From an uncultured Anaerotruncus sp. (GTDB lineage Bacteria > Bacillota > Clostridia > Oscillospirales > Ruminococcaceae): 28,213 nt of DNA. The stretch's first letter is position 1; each line of letters begins with the position of its first letter. Both the position numbers and the translations under genes were made by a program. The stretch lies in NCBI RefSeq assembly GCF_902490045.1, contig NZ_CABUCJ010000023.1:1-28213 (forward strand), read 5' to 3'. This document shows positions 14,598 through 24,600 of the stretch, piece by piece. The notes beneath the pieces were generated by a model that ran no database searches, had not been told where the DNA came from, and saw only the letters and a list, made by a program, of their open reading frames with translations.

Positions 14598-14610
14598 ATA
14601 GCATTGTCAA
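14582..14610 (-). promoter_or_regulatory. Consensus promoter of the rhodanese/thioredoxin operon
   Basis: On the minus strand, TTGACA (14610-14605), 17 bases, TATAAT (14587-14582): both hexamers are perfect. The rhodanese start is about 53 bases beyond the -10. A promoter this strong would usually need repression, which fits the overlapping palindrome. Confidence 0.85.
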
Positions 14611-14646
14611 CCCCCGCTGGCAAAAAACTTTCCCCGGCAATCCGAA

Positions 14647-14681
14647 CCGGGCGCGGACGGTCAAAAGCCGTACGCGCCCGG
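14647..14681 (-). terminator. Hairpin after the aldo/keto reductase gene
   Basis: CCGGGCGCG (14647-14655) pairs with CGCGCCCGG (14673-14681), and inside it ACGG pairs with CCGT around a 7-base loop. It begins a few bases past the reductase stop. There is no immediate U-tract on the transcript; a run of six T lies about 20 bases further on. It is a terminator or a 3'-end stabiliser. Confidence 0.5.
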
Positions 14682-14687
14682 GATCCG

Positions 14688-15863
14688 TTATTCGAGGATT
14701 TTCATGAGCGCGGCGATCTCCCCCAGCCGCTGCGGGATCGCGATCCCCTGCGGGCAGTGGGAGACGCACCGACCGCAGCTTACGCACCGCCCGGCGCGCC
14801 GCTCCTCCGGCAGAACCTCGTAAATCGCGCGGATCGCCTTCGCGTTCTCCCGCAGCGCCTTCCCGTCCGACGGGTCGAGCCCGACCTCGGCGGCGCAGCG
14901 GTTGTAGGCCGCGAAAACGCCGGGGATGTCGACGCCCGACGGGCAGTCCATGCAGTAGCGGCAGCCTGTGCAGGGGATGGTCCCGAGGGCGAAGTAGGCC
15001 CTGCGCGCCCGGTCGAGCGTCTCCCGCTCGGCGGCGGAGAGGGGCTCGAAGGGGGACATCGTGGCGACGTTGTCCCGCACCTGCTCAAGGGTGGACATGC
15101 CGCTCAGGACGGTCAGCACGTTGGGCAGTGACGCGGCAAAACGGATGGCCCACGACGCGGTGCTCGCCCCGGGACGCGCCTCGCGGAGGATCTCCACCGA
15201 TTCGGGGCAGAGGGAAACGAGGTTCCCGCCCCGCACCGGCTCCATGACGATGCAGGGCAGGCCGTTTTCCTCGAGGATGCGGTACTGCTGCGCGGCGTCG
15301 AGCAGCTCCCAGTCGAGGTAGTTGAGCTGGATCTGCACGAAATCCCACCCGCCGCGCGCGATCAGCTCCCGAAGGACCTCCGGCGTCCCGTGGAAGGAGA
15401 AGCCGAGGCGGCGGATGACCCCCGCCGCCTTCTGCGCCCGCAGGTGGTCGAGCAGGCCGGTCTTCTCGTAGACATCGGTGAATTCCTCAACCGATTTTCC
15501 CACCGAGTGGCAGAGGTAGAAGTCAAAATAATCGGTGCGGCACCGTTCGAGCTGGTCGGCGAAGATGCGCCTGCCCTCATCCAGGCTGTGAACGAGCCAG
15601 GTCGGCATCTTGCTCGCAAGGTGGTAGCTTCCGCGCGGATAATCCGCCAGCGCCCGGCCGAGGAACGGCTCGGAATCGCCGTCGTGGTAGCGGTAAGCGG
15701 TGTCGAAATAATTGACCCCGTGGGTATAGGCGCAGTCGATCAGCTCGCGCGCCTTCTCATAGTCGATCTCCTGCGTGTCGGGGGAAACGCGCGGCAGGCG
15801 CATCGCCCCGAAGCCCAGCAGGGAGACGCGGTCGTCCGTTCCCCGGTATGCGCGTGTCTCCAT
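14688..15863 (-). CDS. Aldo/keto reductase with C-terminal ferredoxin-type 4Fe-4S domain
   Basis: A 391-residue oxidoreductase. The N-terminal AKR barrel shows LGFGAMRLPR, GVNYFDTAYRYHDGDSE (Asp/Tyr of the catalytic tetrad), LASKMPTW (Lys) and YLCHSVG (His). The last 110 residues carry two iron-sulfur clusters' worth of cysteines: CTGCRYCMDCP and CVSCGRCVSHCP. This fusion is common in anaerobic Firmicutes; the substrate is unknown, and the clusters suggest ferredoxin-linked rather than purely NADPH-linked electron supply (inference). The ATG at 15863 was chosen over the longer frame to 15959 because GGGGAG precedes it and the AKR fold begins at once. It is monocistronic, with its own promoter upstream. 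Confidence 0.92.
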   Translation of the reverse strand: METRAYRGTDDRVSLLGFGAMRLPRVSPDTQEIDYEKARELIDCAYTHGVNYFDTAYRYHDGDSEPFLGRALADYPRGSYHLASKMPTWLVHSLDEGRRIFADQLERCRTDYFDFYLCHSVGKSVEEFTDVYEKTGLLDHLRAQKAAGVIRRLGFSFHGTPEVLRELIARGGWDFVQIQLNYLDWELLDAAQQYRILEENGLPCIVMEPVRGGNLVSLCPESVEILREARPGASTASWAIRFAASLPNVLTVLSGMSTLEQVRDNVATMSPFEPLSAAERETLDRARRAYFALGTIPCTGCRYCMDCPSGVDIPGVFAAYNRCAAEVGLDPSDGKALRENAKAIRAIYEVLPEERRAGRCVSCGRCVSHCPQGIAIPQRLGEIAALMKILE

Positions 15864-15949
15864 AAAAAGCTCCCCTTTCCGGCGGGCCGTCCTTCGCCCG
15901 TCACGCAAACGGGCGCCCTCCAAAAAAGGCCGCCCGTCTCTTTTTTTGC

Positions 15950-15978
15950 AGTATACCACATCGGCAAAAGGGATTCAA
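15950..15978 (-). promoter_or_regulatory. Promoter of the aldo/keto reductase gene
   Basis: On the minus strand, TTGAAT (15978-15973), 17 bases, TATACT (15955-15950). It lies about 90 bases before the ATG at 15863, leaving a GC-rich leader in which ACGGGCG (15909-15915) and CGCCCGT (15931-15937) could form a hairpin. Confidence 0.65.
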
Positions 15979-16008
15979 CCGTCTTTCTCCCGCCCGGCGG
16001 CCTTCGAC

Positions 16009-16046
16009 GAACCGAGGGGCGTCCCGCGCGGAACGCCCCTCGGTTC
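16009..16046 (-). terminator. Strong hairpin at the end of the surface operon
   Basis: GAACCGAGGGGCGT (16009-16022) and ACGCCCCTCGGTTC (16033-16046) are perfect 14-base complements around a 10-base GC-rich loop. It sits 8 bases past the stop of the LPNTG gene. No T-run follows on the minus strand, so it may act as a 3' stabiliser or a weak terminator. The next promoter starts about 30 bases on. Confidence 0.6.
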
Positions 16047-16054
16047 AACAATGT

Positions 16055-16753
16055 TTACTTATCCGCTTTTTTGCGGAGGGAAACAGCGATCGCGGCGGCC
16101 GACAGCCCCAACAGGGCGAGCGCGGCCGCGGGCGCCGAACCGTCGCCCGTATTGGGCAGCTTCACCAGCGGAACCGGCAGGTCCTTGATGATCGTCGGGT
16201 CGGCCGGGGCCACAATGTGGATGTCCGGGTCCCCGTCCGATCCGCCGCCTCCGCCGCCCGAGGGCCTGGTCAGCACCGCCAGCGCCACGTCACATTCGGC
16301 GCGGCTCCCGTATCTGTCCGTCAGCACGACCCGGTAGACCCCCGCGTCGCTCTTCTGCGCGCCCGGGATCGCATAGACGTTTCCCTCGTAGTCGTCCCCC
16401 TCGAAGAGCGCCTCCGACAGGGTGTCCGCGTCGAGCACCCGGTACCACGCAAAGTGGTAGGGCAGCACCCCATCCTTCGCGCTCACCGTCAATTCCGCCG
16501 TCTCCCCGACGTAGACGCTCACATCCGCGCCCCACACCTCCGGTCCCGGAAGGGTTATGGCGTTAAAACGCGTGCTCGCCGAGGGGCGCTCCAGCGTCGC
16601 CGTATCCACCTCTTCGCTCGCACTCACGATATCCGAGAGGTCCTTTTCCGTCTCCTCCCCCTCGATCTCCCCCGCGGCCATCGCCGTCAGCGGGATCGAC
16701 AGGGCGAGCGCCGCCGCCAGCAGCAGCGCGGCTCCCCTTCCCAATCCTTTCAA
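16055..16753 (-). CDS. LPNTG cell-wall-anchored Ig-like surface protein
   Basis: A 232-residue sortase substrate. It has a signal peptide (hydrophobic 8-25, cleavage near AMAA), an acidic linker, and one Ig-like domain (about 75-165: YVGETAELTVSAKDG, YHFAWYRV, KSDAGVYRVVLTD). A glycine-rich hinge with six Gly in a row comes next, then LPNTGDG, a hydrophobic helix and the basic tail RKKADK. Start: GGGAGGG precedes a TTG at 16753 by 7 bases, giving MKGLGRG; a second TTG at 16774 would overlap the upstream stop and lacks a ribosome site. It is the last gene of the surface operon and the only one with a covalent wall-sorting signal, so it may anchor the other products. No sortase gene is visible in the window. 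Confidence 0.88.
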   Translation of the reverse strand: MKGLGRGAALLLAAALALSIPLTAMAAGEIEGEETEKDLSDIVSASEEVDTATLERPSASTRFNAITLPGPEVWGADVSVYVGETAELTVSAKDGVLPYHFAWYRVLDADTLSEALFEGDDYEGNVYAIPGAQKSDAGVYRVVLTDRYGSRAECDVALAVLTRPSGGGGGGSDGDPDIHIVAPADPTIIKDLPVPLVKLPNTGDGSAPAAALALLGLSAAAIAVSLRKKADK

Positions 16754-16770
16754 CGCGGTCCCTCCCGTCC

Positions 16771-17292
16771 TCAATTCTGAATGATCAGCTGCATCTCCGC
16801 CGCCGCGGTTCCCACCAGCTCCTGTGTGTCGACGGTATAGGCGAAAAAGGTCGCCGTCGCCGGGTAGGTGCCCTTCGCGAGCGGCCTATCCAGCTTTGCC
16901 TCCTGGATGTGGTAGTTCGGTTCGAGCGCGCCTGACGTGTACACCGTCTCCCCCGTGTCGCCCAGGGTGATCTCCACCACCATCAGGTAGTGGTTGGCGG
17001 GGGAGTTTTCGATGCAGAGGTTGCCGGGGGAGCTTCCATCCGGGAACTCGGGCTGGGTGTTGATCGAGATGTTGAACATCCCCTCCTCAACGATGCGGTT
17101 GAGCTCCTCGACGATCTGCTCCTCCGTCTTGCCCTCGAGCTGGCCGAGCTGTGCGCCGGCGGCCCGTGCGAGCCCCGCGGGCTTTTCCGCCGGGCGCAGC
17201 AGCAGCCAGGCGATCACCCCCATCAGGATGAGGATGATGACAAGGAAAACCCATTTGACGGCGTTCCCGTTCTTTTTCGTCTTTTCTTCCAT
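16771..17292 (-). CDS. Single-pass membrane protein, surface-cluster paralog B
   Basis: A 173-residue protein with a short basic cytoplasmic start, one transmembrane helix (about 14-33) and an outside domain. The domain begins with EEQIVEELNRIVEEGMFNIS and continues as a beta-rich unit: NTQ..FPDG, ANHYLMVVEITLGDTGETVY, LAKGTYPATATFFAY, AAAEMQL. It is clearly paralogous to the 181-residue protein at 18104-18649, including a 76-base stretch at 73 of 76 identity. I do not know a named family. The signal-anchor topology and extracellular beta domain suggest a membrane-bound chaperone, anchor or assembly factor for the secreted proteins next door, by analogy with the DUF916 proteins of WxL clusters. 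That analogy is contextual only. AGGAG lies 7 bases before the ATG. Confidence 0.8.
   Translation of the reverse strand: MEEKTKKNGNAVKWVFLVIILILMGVIAWLLLRPAEKPAGLARAAGAQLGQLEGKTEEQIVEELNRIVEEGMFNISINTQPEFPDGSSPGNLCIENSPANHYLMVVEITLGDTGETVYTSGALEPNYHIQEAKLDRPLAKGTYPATATFFAYTVDTQELVGTAAAEMQLIIQN
17053..17128. repeat. 76-base paralog repeat, copy 1
   Basis: Matches 18386-18461 in the same orientation with three mismatches by hand count. It encodes the EEQI(V/I)EELNRIVEEGMF segment. Such conservation at DNA level is far above the rest of the two genes and suggests gene conversion or strong constraint. Confidence 0.85.
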
Positions 17293-17324
17293 AACGCGCT
17301 CCTATATGTTTTTTCCTGCCTGTA

Positions 17325-17382
17325 CCGGGGAAAACGCCGCGACGCGGCGCTTTCCCCGGCACAGGGCGATTGCCCCGTGCCG
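17325..17382 (-). other. Two adjacent, partly overlapping intercistronic hairpins
   Basis: Hairpin 1: CCGGGGAAA-CGCCGCG (17325-17341) with CGCGGCG-TTTCCCCGG (17343-17359), one mismatch and a minimal loop. Hairpin 2: CGGCAC-GGGC (17357-17367) with GCCC-GTGCCG (17372-17382). The two share bases 17357-17359. They lie between the secreted 202-residue protein gene and paralog B. With no T-run, they look like RNA-stabilising or attenuating structures that set unequal expression within the operon. Confidence 0.6.
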
Positions 17383-17403
17383 ATGAAATTGCTGTTGCGT
17401 TCT

Positions 17404-18012
17404 TTACGGGGTTACGGTCGGCATCGCGATCGTGTAAGTGACTTTAAAGGCATCCTCAGCGGACGGCGTCTCATTTGTGCTATTCTGCGGCGCCGCGACA
17501 GCCGTCAGGACCAGGTCCAACTCCGTTCCATCAATGCTGGTGGCCGCCTTAACGGAGTCCCAGCCAGGCGCAACGCCGTCAGTGGTGGTCGAGAGATCCA
17601 GGCCCTTGATGTTCATGTTGACGGTTTTGCTCCCCTCGTCGGCCGCCTTGGCGGCGGCCTCGGTGGCCAGCGTCCAATTGCCGTTTACCGCCTTGACGTT
17701 GGAAACCGAGATGTCCTTGAAGGAATAGTTGATCAGCTTATACTTGCTGGGGACCGAGGTTGTGCCGTCCTGCGCAACCGCAAAGGTGACGGTCATCGGA
17801 ACGGTAACGCTCATCTGATAGGTCGGGATCGTGGCGCTCTTGTCGATAACCTTGAACTGGGTGTCAGCCGTGCCGCCATCCTCGGCGACATCATTGGTTT
17901 GGGTGTCCACCACGGCACCGTCCGCGTCGTAGTTCTGTGCCGCCGCGAACGCGGTCACGCCGAGGGAGAGGATCATTGCCATTGCCAGAACTGCTGCCAA
18001 TACCTTTTTCAT
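17404..18012 (-). CDS. Secreted surface protein sharing a core with the giant protein's C-terminus
   Basis: A 202-residue exported protein. The signal peptide MKKVLAAVLAMAMILSLGVT ends with cleavage near AFA-A. The core reads SVTVPMTVTFAVAQDGT followed by PSKYKLINYS and a C-terminal FKVTYTIAM. The C-terminal part of the giant protein has the same pattern (DVTVPLSVTVCVAKDGT, then PSPEKMYVENRS and YRITF). I regard it as a stand-alone copy of that terminal domain. It has no transmembrane anchor and no sorting signal. The ATG at 18012 has AGGAGG 8 bases before it; the open frame continues upstream to 18090 without export features. It is followed by strong hairpins and probably abundant, for example a coat or pilin-like subunit (inference). 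Confidence 0.82.
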   Translation of the reverse strand: MKKVLAAVLAMAMILSLGVTAFAAAQNYDADGAVVDTQTNDVAEDGGTADTQFKVIDKSATIPTYQMSVTVPMTVTFAVAQDGTTSVPSKYKLINYSFKDISVSNVKAVNGNWTLATEAAAKAADEGSKTVNMNIKGLDLSTTTDGVAPGWDSVKAATSIDGTELDLVLTAVAAPQNSTNETPSAEDAFKVTYTIAMPTVTP

Positions 18013-18103
18013 TGTTTTGACCTCCTGTTTTACTCGTTTTTTGTTGGGGTTACGTGTGGATTTATGTAAAGTCATAACCTCCTTTTCCATGGGCTCGCGC
18101 GGC

Positions 18104-18649
18104 TCAGGACTCCACTGTCAGGAGCACCTCCGCCGCCGCCTGCCCGATTTCCGACTGGTCCTCCGGGTCATGCGCCGTAAAGATTGCAGTCGCCTTATAG
18201 GAACCCTTCGGCAGCGCCTTGGACAGCGTAATATTCTCGATGTACTGCCCCGGTCTGATGCCTCCGGATTGATATACCGTTTCGCCCGTATCGTCCAGCA
18301 CGATCTGCACGGTCATGTTGTAGTGGTTGGCGGAAATGTTGTCGATATAGGCCTGCCCCTCCGCCGTCCCGCTCGGGAAGCTGATCTGGGTGTTGATCGA
18401 GATGTTGAACATCCCCTCCTCGACGATGCGGTTGAGCTCCTCGATGATCTGTTCCTCCGTCATTCCCGGCAGGATTCCCGTCGTGGCGTTCGGGTCGAAG
18501 AAATCCGCCGCCCCGCCGCCGCGTCCGAAGAAGAACCATGCCGCCGCGCCGATCAGCACAAGCGCGGCCACGATTCCCACGGTCAGCCCGCGCTTTGACT
18601 TTTTCGGCGGAGCCGTTACGGTTCCGCCCCGCTCCGGTGTCTCGTTCAT
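18104..18649 (-). CDS. Single-pass membrane protein, surface-cluster paralog A
   Basis: A 181-residue protein. The N-terminus is polar and basic (PPKKSKRG), followed by one transmembrane helix (about 22-41), a glycine-rich linker, EEQIIEELNRIVEEGMFNIS, and an extracellular beta domain (ISFPSGTAEGQAYIDN, ANHYNMTVQIVLDDTGETVY, LPKGSYKATAIFTAH, AAAEVLL). It is paralogous to 16771-17292; the two flank the secreted 202-residue gene. It starts 28 bases after the giant gene's stop, with GAGGGG upstream, so all are in one operon. Function unknown. A pairing with the giant or the secreted protein, one paralog per client, is a reasonable guess. Confidence 0.82.
   Translation of the reverse strand: MNETPERGGTVTAPPKKSKRGLTVGIVAALVLIGAAAWFFFGRGGGAADFFDPNATTGILPGMTEEQIIEELNRIVEEGMFNISINTQISFPSGTAEGQAYIDNISANHYNMTVQIVLDDTGETVYQSGGIRPGQYIENITLSKALPKGSYKATAIFTAHDPEDQSEIGQAAAEVLLTVES
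18386..18461. repeat. 76-base paralog repeat, copy 2
   Basis: Partner of 17053-17128, offset 1333 bases. Mismatches are at 18422, 18445 and 18452. Confidence 0.85.
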
Positions 18650-18677
18650 GGGATATCGCCCCTCTCATAATTTTTTG

Positions 18678-21600
18678 TCATTGCGCCATTTCAAGGTTTG
18701 GCGTCCCGGCAATCGACGCCTTAAAGGTGATCCTGTAGCTGTAGTTGGCGGGCGCGCCGTCCGTTCCCAGCCCGCTGGGCATCTTGTCGCTCAGGAAATC
18801 GAAGTTGCATTTTCCGCTGGATGGGATCTCCGCGAAGTCCCGATAGGAAACAACCAACGCCCTCGATTCCACCGCGGTCGTATTGCTCGTTTTAAATGGA
18901 ATAGACTCTGTGCCGGGAAAGAGGAGCGGACGGATCGCCAGGTCGTAATCGGTTCCAATGCCGAGCGCGGGCGCGTCAACCTGCCGCATTGAATCGGAAG
19001 TGTCCGCAGCCAATCTGGTAAGGGACGGGTTGACCGTCGTCTTCACCGGGAAGGAGGAGCGGTTCTCCACATACATCTTTTCCGGGCTCGGCTGGGCCAT
19101 CGTACCGTCCTTCGCCACGCAGACGGTGACCGAGAGCGGGACCGTCACGTCGAGCCGCGCGACCTCCGTCACAAACGGCACCTCCGCGTCTGCCGCCGTG
19201 GCTTCCAGCCCCAACATTTCCGTGCCTCCGGGCAGGGACATGCCCCCCGTCAGCGGCGTATCGCCGATTTTGAATTCCTTGATCAGCAGCTTGCTTGTCT
19301 TGGCCGCGTTGAGGGCATTGGCATTTTTCAGCGTAATTTTCCAAGAGGCAGTTCCGACAGATGTTGGAGTGCTTCTGGGGACTGGCATGGGAGAAAGGAT
19401 GGTGTCCGTTGTCAGATCGTTGAGCTCCACCTTGAAGCTGAACTTGTGCATTGCGTCGTCCGCCGTCCACAGCTTGAAGTTTGCGTTGATCTCCTGCTCC
19501 GTCGCGAAGCTGAGCGTCGGCGTATCGTCCAAGCCCAGCATCGTGCTCAACCCCTCCGAAAGGGCCACGCCGTTGGAGGTGACGTTCTTCGCGGTATCGT
19601 AGCCGTTGTACACCTTGAGGTATCCTGTAGAACTGTTCGGGTCGGCTTCCGCCGCGCCGGTCGCCTTCGCCGTCAGCATATCCGCCTCGTAGAGCGACAA
19701 TATGAATTTTTCGCTCTTTGCCGTGACGCCGTTCGCGTCGGCCGCGGTCAGGTAGTATTCGCCCGCGCGGCTGCCGGCCTCCGGCTGGAAGGTGAAGCTC
19801 ACCGTGGAGGTATCCGCGTTGTTCGAGCGCACCACCGCCCGGAAGGCCAGTTCTTCCGCCATTTCGTCGTCGCGAATGGCGGTGGCCATCTCGGCCCCGT
19901 TTTTGTCGTACAGCTTGACATCCGCCGCCGCGCTCGTGGAGACGGCCGCCGTAAAGGTCACCTTATCCCCCACCCGGACAAACGCGTCGTCCGGCTTGGT
20001 GGTAAAGTGGAAGGGTAGGCCCAGCTCGAGCGTGTTGTTCTCGTCCGGGGACTTGACCAGCGCGAATGTTTCCACGATGCTGTCCGCGAGGACAAAGTGC
20101 GCCGCGTCGTTGGCCACGTCGTTGTAGGAAGCCGCGCCGTCCGCGAAGACGGCCACGTTCCTGCCCGCCGCGTAGACGCCCGCCGTGGGTTCCGTACGGT
20201 CCATGTCGACGGAGATTTTCGCGCCGTCCCCAAGCGGGGAATCGACATGGATGACATTTTCCGTCCGGTGGTCCGCGCCGTCCGTCAGGTAGGTTGTCTG
20301 GTCCGCGCCGAGCGAGGGCGAGTTCGCGCCGAGCCGGAAGGCGCCGTTCTGCCAGACGCCCGCGCCGTATTGCGCGTCGTTGCCGGCGATCACGCCGCCC
20401 TCCATCCGGAAGGTGCCGTTATTTGCGACCGCGCCGCCCGTTCCGTCCGTCGCGGTATTGCTGTTGTTCTGGAGCCGTACGCCGTTGTCGGTCGTGAGGG
20501 TTCCGCCCGCCGCGACGGTGATGAGCGGGGCTTTCGCCACCACGCCCGCTGCGACGATCTCCTGCTTGCCGCTCGTGACCGCCCTGCTGTGGCCGTCCAC
20601 CGTGACGCCGTCGAGCGTTAGGTTCCCGATCACGTTGAAAAGGGCGCTCTCATTGCCGGCAATGCCAAAACCGGTGAGCCCGACGATATTACTCGGCTGC
20701 GCGTAGCGCTTGATCAGCACCTCGCCCGCGACGGTGACGCCTCCGCCCTCGCCGCTGTAATCCGCGGTGACCACGCCTTCTTCGTCCGTCACGACGGTGA
20801 TCCGCGCGCTGCTCACGTCCACGGTGTCCACCACGTAGAGGGTACCGCCGTTATAGGTTTTGAGCTTGTCGAAGGCGACTTTAAGCGTCCTGACAGCGTT
20901 CGCGGGCGTGGTTCCATCCTTCGTGTCGTCGCCCGCCTGCCCGTTGATGTAGACCGCGCTCTTCGCCTGCAGCTCAAGGAAATGGTTGTCTGTGTCTTTC
21001 CGGCCGAGCGTGTAGAGCGCGGCGATCTCATCCGCAAGGGTGTAGTCCGCAAGCCGCTTGGAGAGATCGGCGTCCTTAATAAAGTCCCCATATCTGACCA
21101 CGTTGCGGCCGTTTTCCGCTCCATCCATGTTGACCAGCAGCGGGTTTGCAGGCGCAAAGTCATCCTCCGCGTCGATAATTTTCTTGTCCTGGTTCCCCCC
21201 CATTGTTGTGCCAATCGCCAGATAGATTTCTCCAGCGATCGACGGGCTGCCGCTTACATAGAAGCTGCCTCTTTGGTAGATGGCCGCGCCCCGCTCCGCC
21301 GCCGTGTTGGCGATCGCGCCGCCGGTCATCCTGAAATTCCCGGCGTTAAACACCGCACCGCCAAAGACGATGCCACCGGTATCGATATTGTTGTTGTTCT
21401 GGAGCGCCGCGCCGTCGCCGACGATCAGGGTGCCGTTCACCGTGACTCCGATCAGCGGGGCCTGCGCCGCCACAGCCGGGGCCGTGGTCTTCTGGCTGCC
21501 GGTGAGCGCCGCGCTGTGGCCGTCAATCGTCACGCCGGAGACGATGAATCCCCCGCTGTTCACGGTAAAGAGCATGCCGGTATAGCTCCGCTTTGCCTTG

Positions 21601-24600
21601 TCGGAGGTAAAGCCTATTGCCGGCGGATTCGTCGGAACCGAGTACCGACGGATCACCACCGGCCCGCCGGCGTCCACCGTATTCGAGCCGTCGCTATAGC
21701 TCTGCCCGTTCAGCGTCACGCTGCCGGTCACCGCGACGTTGTCCACCACGTAGATGACGCCGCCCTCGCCCAGCAGTTCATACGCGCGTTTGAGCGTCAG
21801 AACCGGCTCGTCGGGCGTGGTGCCGCTGTTGGTGTCCAGACCGTCTACACCGTCGATGTAGACGATCCCCTTTTCCTGCAGCTCGAGAATTTTATTGTTC
21901 CCGGATCGCGTGCCCAGCTTATATTGCGCGAGGACCTCCGGCGCGAGGGTATACTTCGCCTTCATCCCGTCGTTCTGCGGTGCCCTTCCGTCCACCACTG
22001 TGCGTCCGCCGTAAGGGTCCTCCATGCTGACCGTGAGCAGCGGTCCGTCGATTTCATCATATATATACGCGGAGATAAACTTGCTGGTCTCCGGAGTTCC
22101 TTTCCCGGTGAGGTAGATATCGCCCTCCACCTTTTCCACGTCCTCGCTGATCGTCAGCAGGTCGTTCTGGTAGATCGCATCGCCCTTGGCCGCCTGTGTG
22201 TTGACGATGGAGCCGCGGAACATACCGAAGCTCCCCGCCGCAATGTTCACCGCGCCGCCGTTGCCGGTCGTCGTGTTGTTCGCAAGGGTCGTACCCGCGT
22301 TCATGGCAACCTTCCCGCCGTTCACCTTGATGATCGAGCCGTTGGCGGTGAAGCCCTGGTCCGCGTCGTGACGGCCCTCGATCGTGATGTTGCTCAGGGT
22401 GAGCGTACCGCCCTTCACCTCGATCATGTCGCCGCGGAAGGGGGTGTAGCTGTACTTGCCCGCCACGGCAAAGCCCGAATACCGCCGCAGGGCCTGATCC
22501 GCCCCGAGGCTCCATGTGTCGTTCGCGGAGACGGTCAGCGTCCCACAGATGTAGATGTTTCCGGGGTCGCCGCCCAGCGCCGCCTTTGCCGCCGCGAAGG
22601 TCTTATAGGCGAGGTCGGGCGTACTGCCGTCCCCGGTGGAATCATTGCCCTTCACGCCGTCCACGAAGATGATCTTTTTGAGGACGATGCTTGTTGCGTT
22701 GGCGCCGCTGCCGCGGTCGAGTACCGCGCCCTCGTAATCGGTCGCGAAGTAGCGCAGGTTGGGTGCCGCGCTCTCGAGCGTCCCTTCCCGCTTGACCACC
22801 ACGTCGCCGACTTTGAATCCGTTCGTGCTGCTCGCGGGGAGCAGCTCCACATTGTATCTGCGGCCCGCCTGCCGGATCGTCTTGGACAGCTTGATCGGGT
22901 AAGATCTGCTGCTCAGGTAGATGCCGTCCGAAAGGTCCGCGCCGCCGCCCTCGAGGATGAAGTTTTCCGTTTCTACATAGACGCCCCTGCCCTTGCTGGT
23001 CGTCTCATTCGTGAGGATGTTCCCGGAGACCCTGCCGCCGCTGAAAGTAGTTTTGTCGCTACTGCGGTAACAGTAACATCCAGCTCCCTGAGCGGCGGTG
23101 TTCCCGGTAATCTCGCCGCCGTTCATGCGGAAGCTTCCGTAACTGTATACTCCGCCGCCGCCTTCGGGCGTCGAATTGCCGCTGATCGCCCCCCCATTTA
23201 ATGTGAATGTGCCTTGCTGAAGGTAGAGCCCTCCCCCGGAGCCTTCTTTTGATGTATTTCCGCTGATCTTTCCACCGTCCATGGTGACGGTCCCGGATAG
23301 TTGGTAGATTCCTCCATATCCCCTTGAAGCCTGGTTATTGCTGATCTCCCCGCCCGTCATTGTAACCGTGCCGCTGACCAGGAGGCCACCGCCGCCCTGC
23401 GCTGAGTTGTCGATGATTTTTCCATTGGAAAAGTCAAAGTTTCCTCCTACGGAGACTCCGCCGCCGCAATACGCCGTATTGCGGCTGATTTCTCCACCGG
23501 TCATCGTAAAGTTACTCGACCCTCTCGAATTTTTGTCTGTGAAAACCCCACCGCCATTGTCATTTGCATTGTTTTCTTTTATTACGCCTCCGCTCATCGT
23601 GAATGTGCCATAATATTGGTAAAACCCGCCGCCGAAGCCCGTCGCGCGATTTCCGCTGATCTCCCCGTTGGTCATCGCGAAGGATCCGCCCTGCTGATAA
23701 ACGCCGCCGCCGTTATAGTCACTTTGAATGCCGCCCGAGGGGCGGGATCCGCTTATCACGTTCCCATTGATTTTGCCACCGTCTAGCGTAAAGCTGCCGG
23801 AGGAGTAGACGCCGCCGCCATTCTTGGCCGTATTTCCGCCGATCTTCCCGCCGCTCATTGTAAACTTGCTAGTGCTGGAGTAAAGATAGACGCCGCCGCC
23901 ATTACCGCTGGCGGTATTCTGTGTGATTTCTCCCACGGTCATGGACACCTGGCCGGAACTGGAAAGATATACCCCTGCTCCGTTTTTAGCCTCGTTATTA
24001 CAAATCTTGCTCCCGTTCAAATTGACGGTTCCGCTTGACACATAGATACCCGAATCCTTGTTGTAGCTGATTTCACCGCCGTTCAAGGTAGCCGTTCCAC
24101 CTGTAACGGAGAACCCATAGCCCCTATTCGCCGTGATTATGCTGCCGGTTTCCTGACGGAGACTGCCCCCACTCAAACTTACACCGACACGATTATTTGA
24201 AACGGTACCACCGGACAATACCGCATTTGCGCCGCCGGTAATGCTTATCCCATAATCATTCTCAGAAACCTCGCCCTCTGTCATGGAGAACATCGCTCCA
24301 CTATTTGTAATGCGGATTCCCGCGCTGTTGGTATAGGTACCGTTATTTTGGAGCAGCGCCCCGTCCGTGACGTTGAGTGTGCCGCCCGACTGGTTGACGA
24401 GGTAGCTGGAGCTGCTGCCCGCCGCAGCGTTTCCGTCGATCGTGATATTTTGCAGTGTCAGCGTGCCGCCGGTCATGCTGACCATCGTATTCGTAAAGCT
24501 CCGCATGCGGCGCAAAACGGGCGTGCGGCCGCCGACGCTGATGTCGTTCAGCGTCCATGTCCCGCTATTTTCACTTGTGGTCACATTGACCGTCCCGCAG

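Noticed and set aside
15909..15947. Plus-strand terminator (ACGGGCG...CGCCCGT followed by seven T)
   Set aside because: There is no plus-strand gene upstream. Three bases separate the stem from the T-run and the loop is long. It lies in the leader of the aldo/keto reductase and is probably chance or a weak leader hairpin.
20982..23201. Plus-strand open frame (739 codons) opposite the giant gene
   Set aside because: It is Arg/Val/His-rich without export signal or domain. The minus strand continues the beta-helix repeat pattern without a break through this region.
23040..24340. CRISPR-like or tandem DNA repeat array
   Set aside because: The periodicity is in the protein (beta-helix rungs). 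The DNA copies are diverged, with no constant repeat and spacer lengths.
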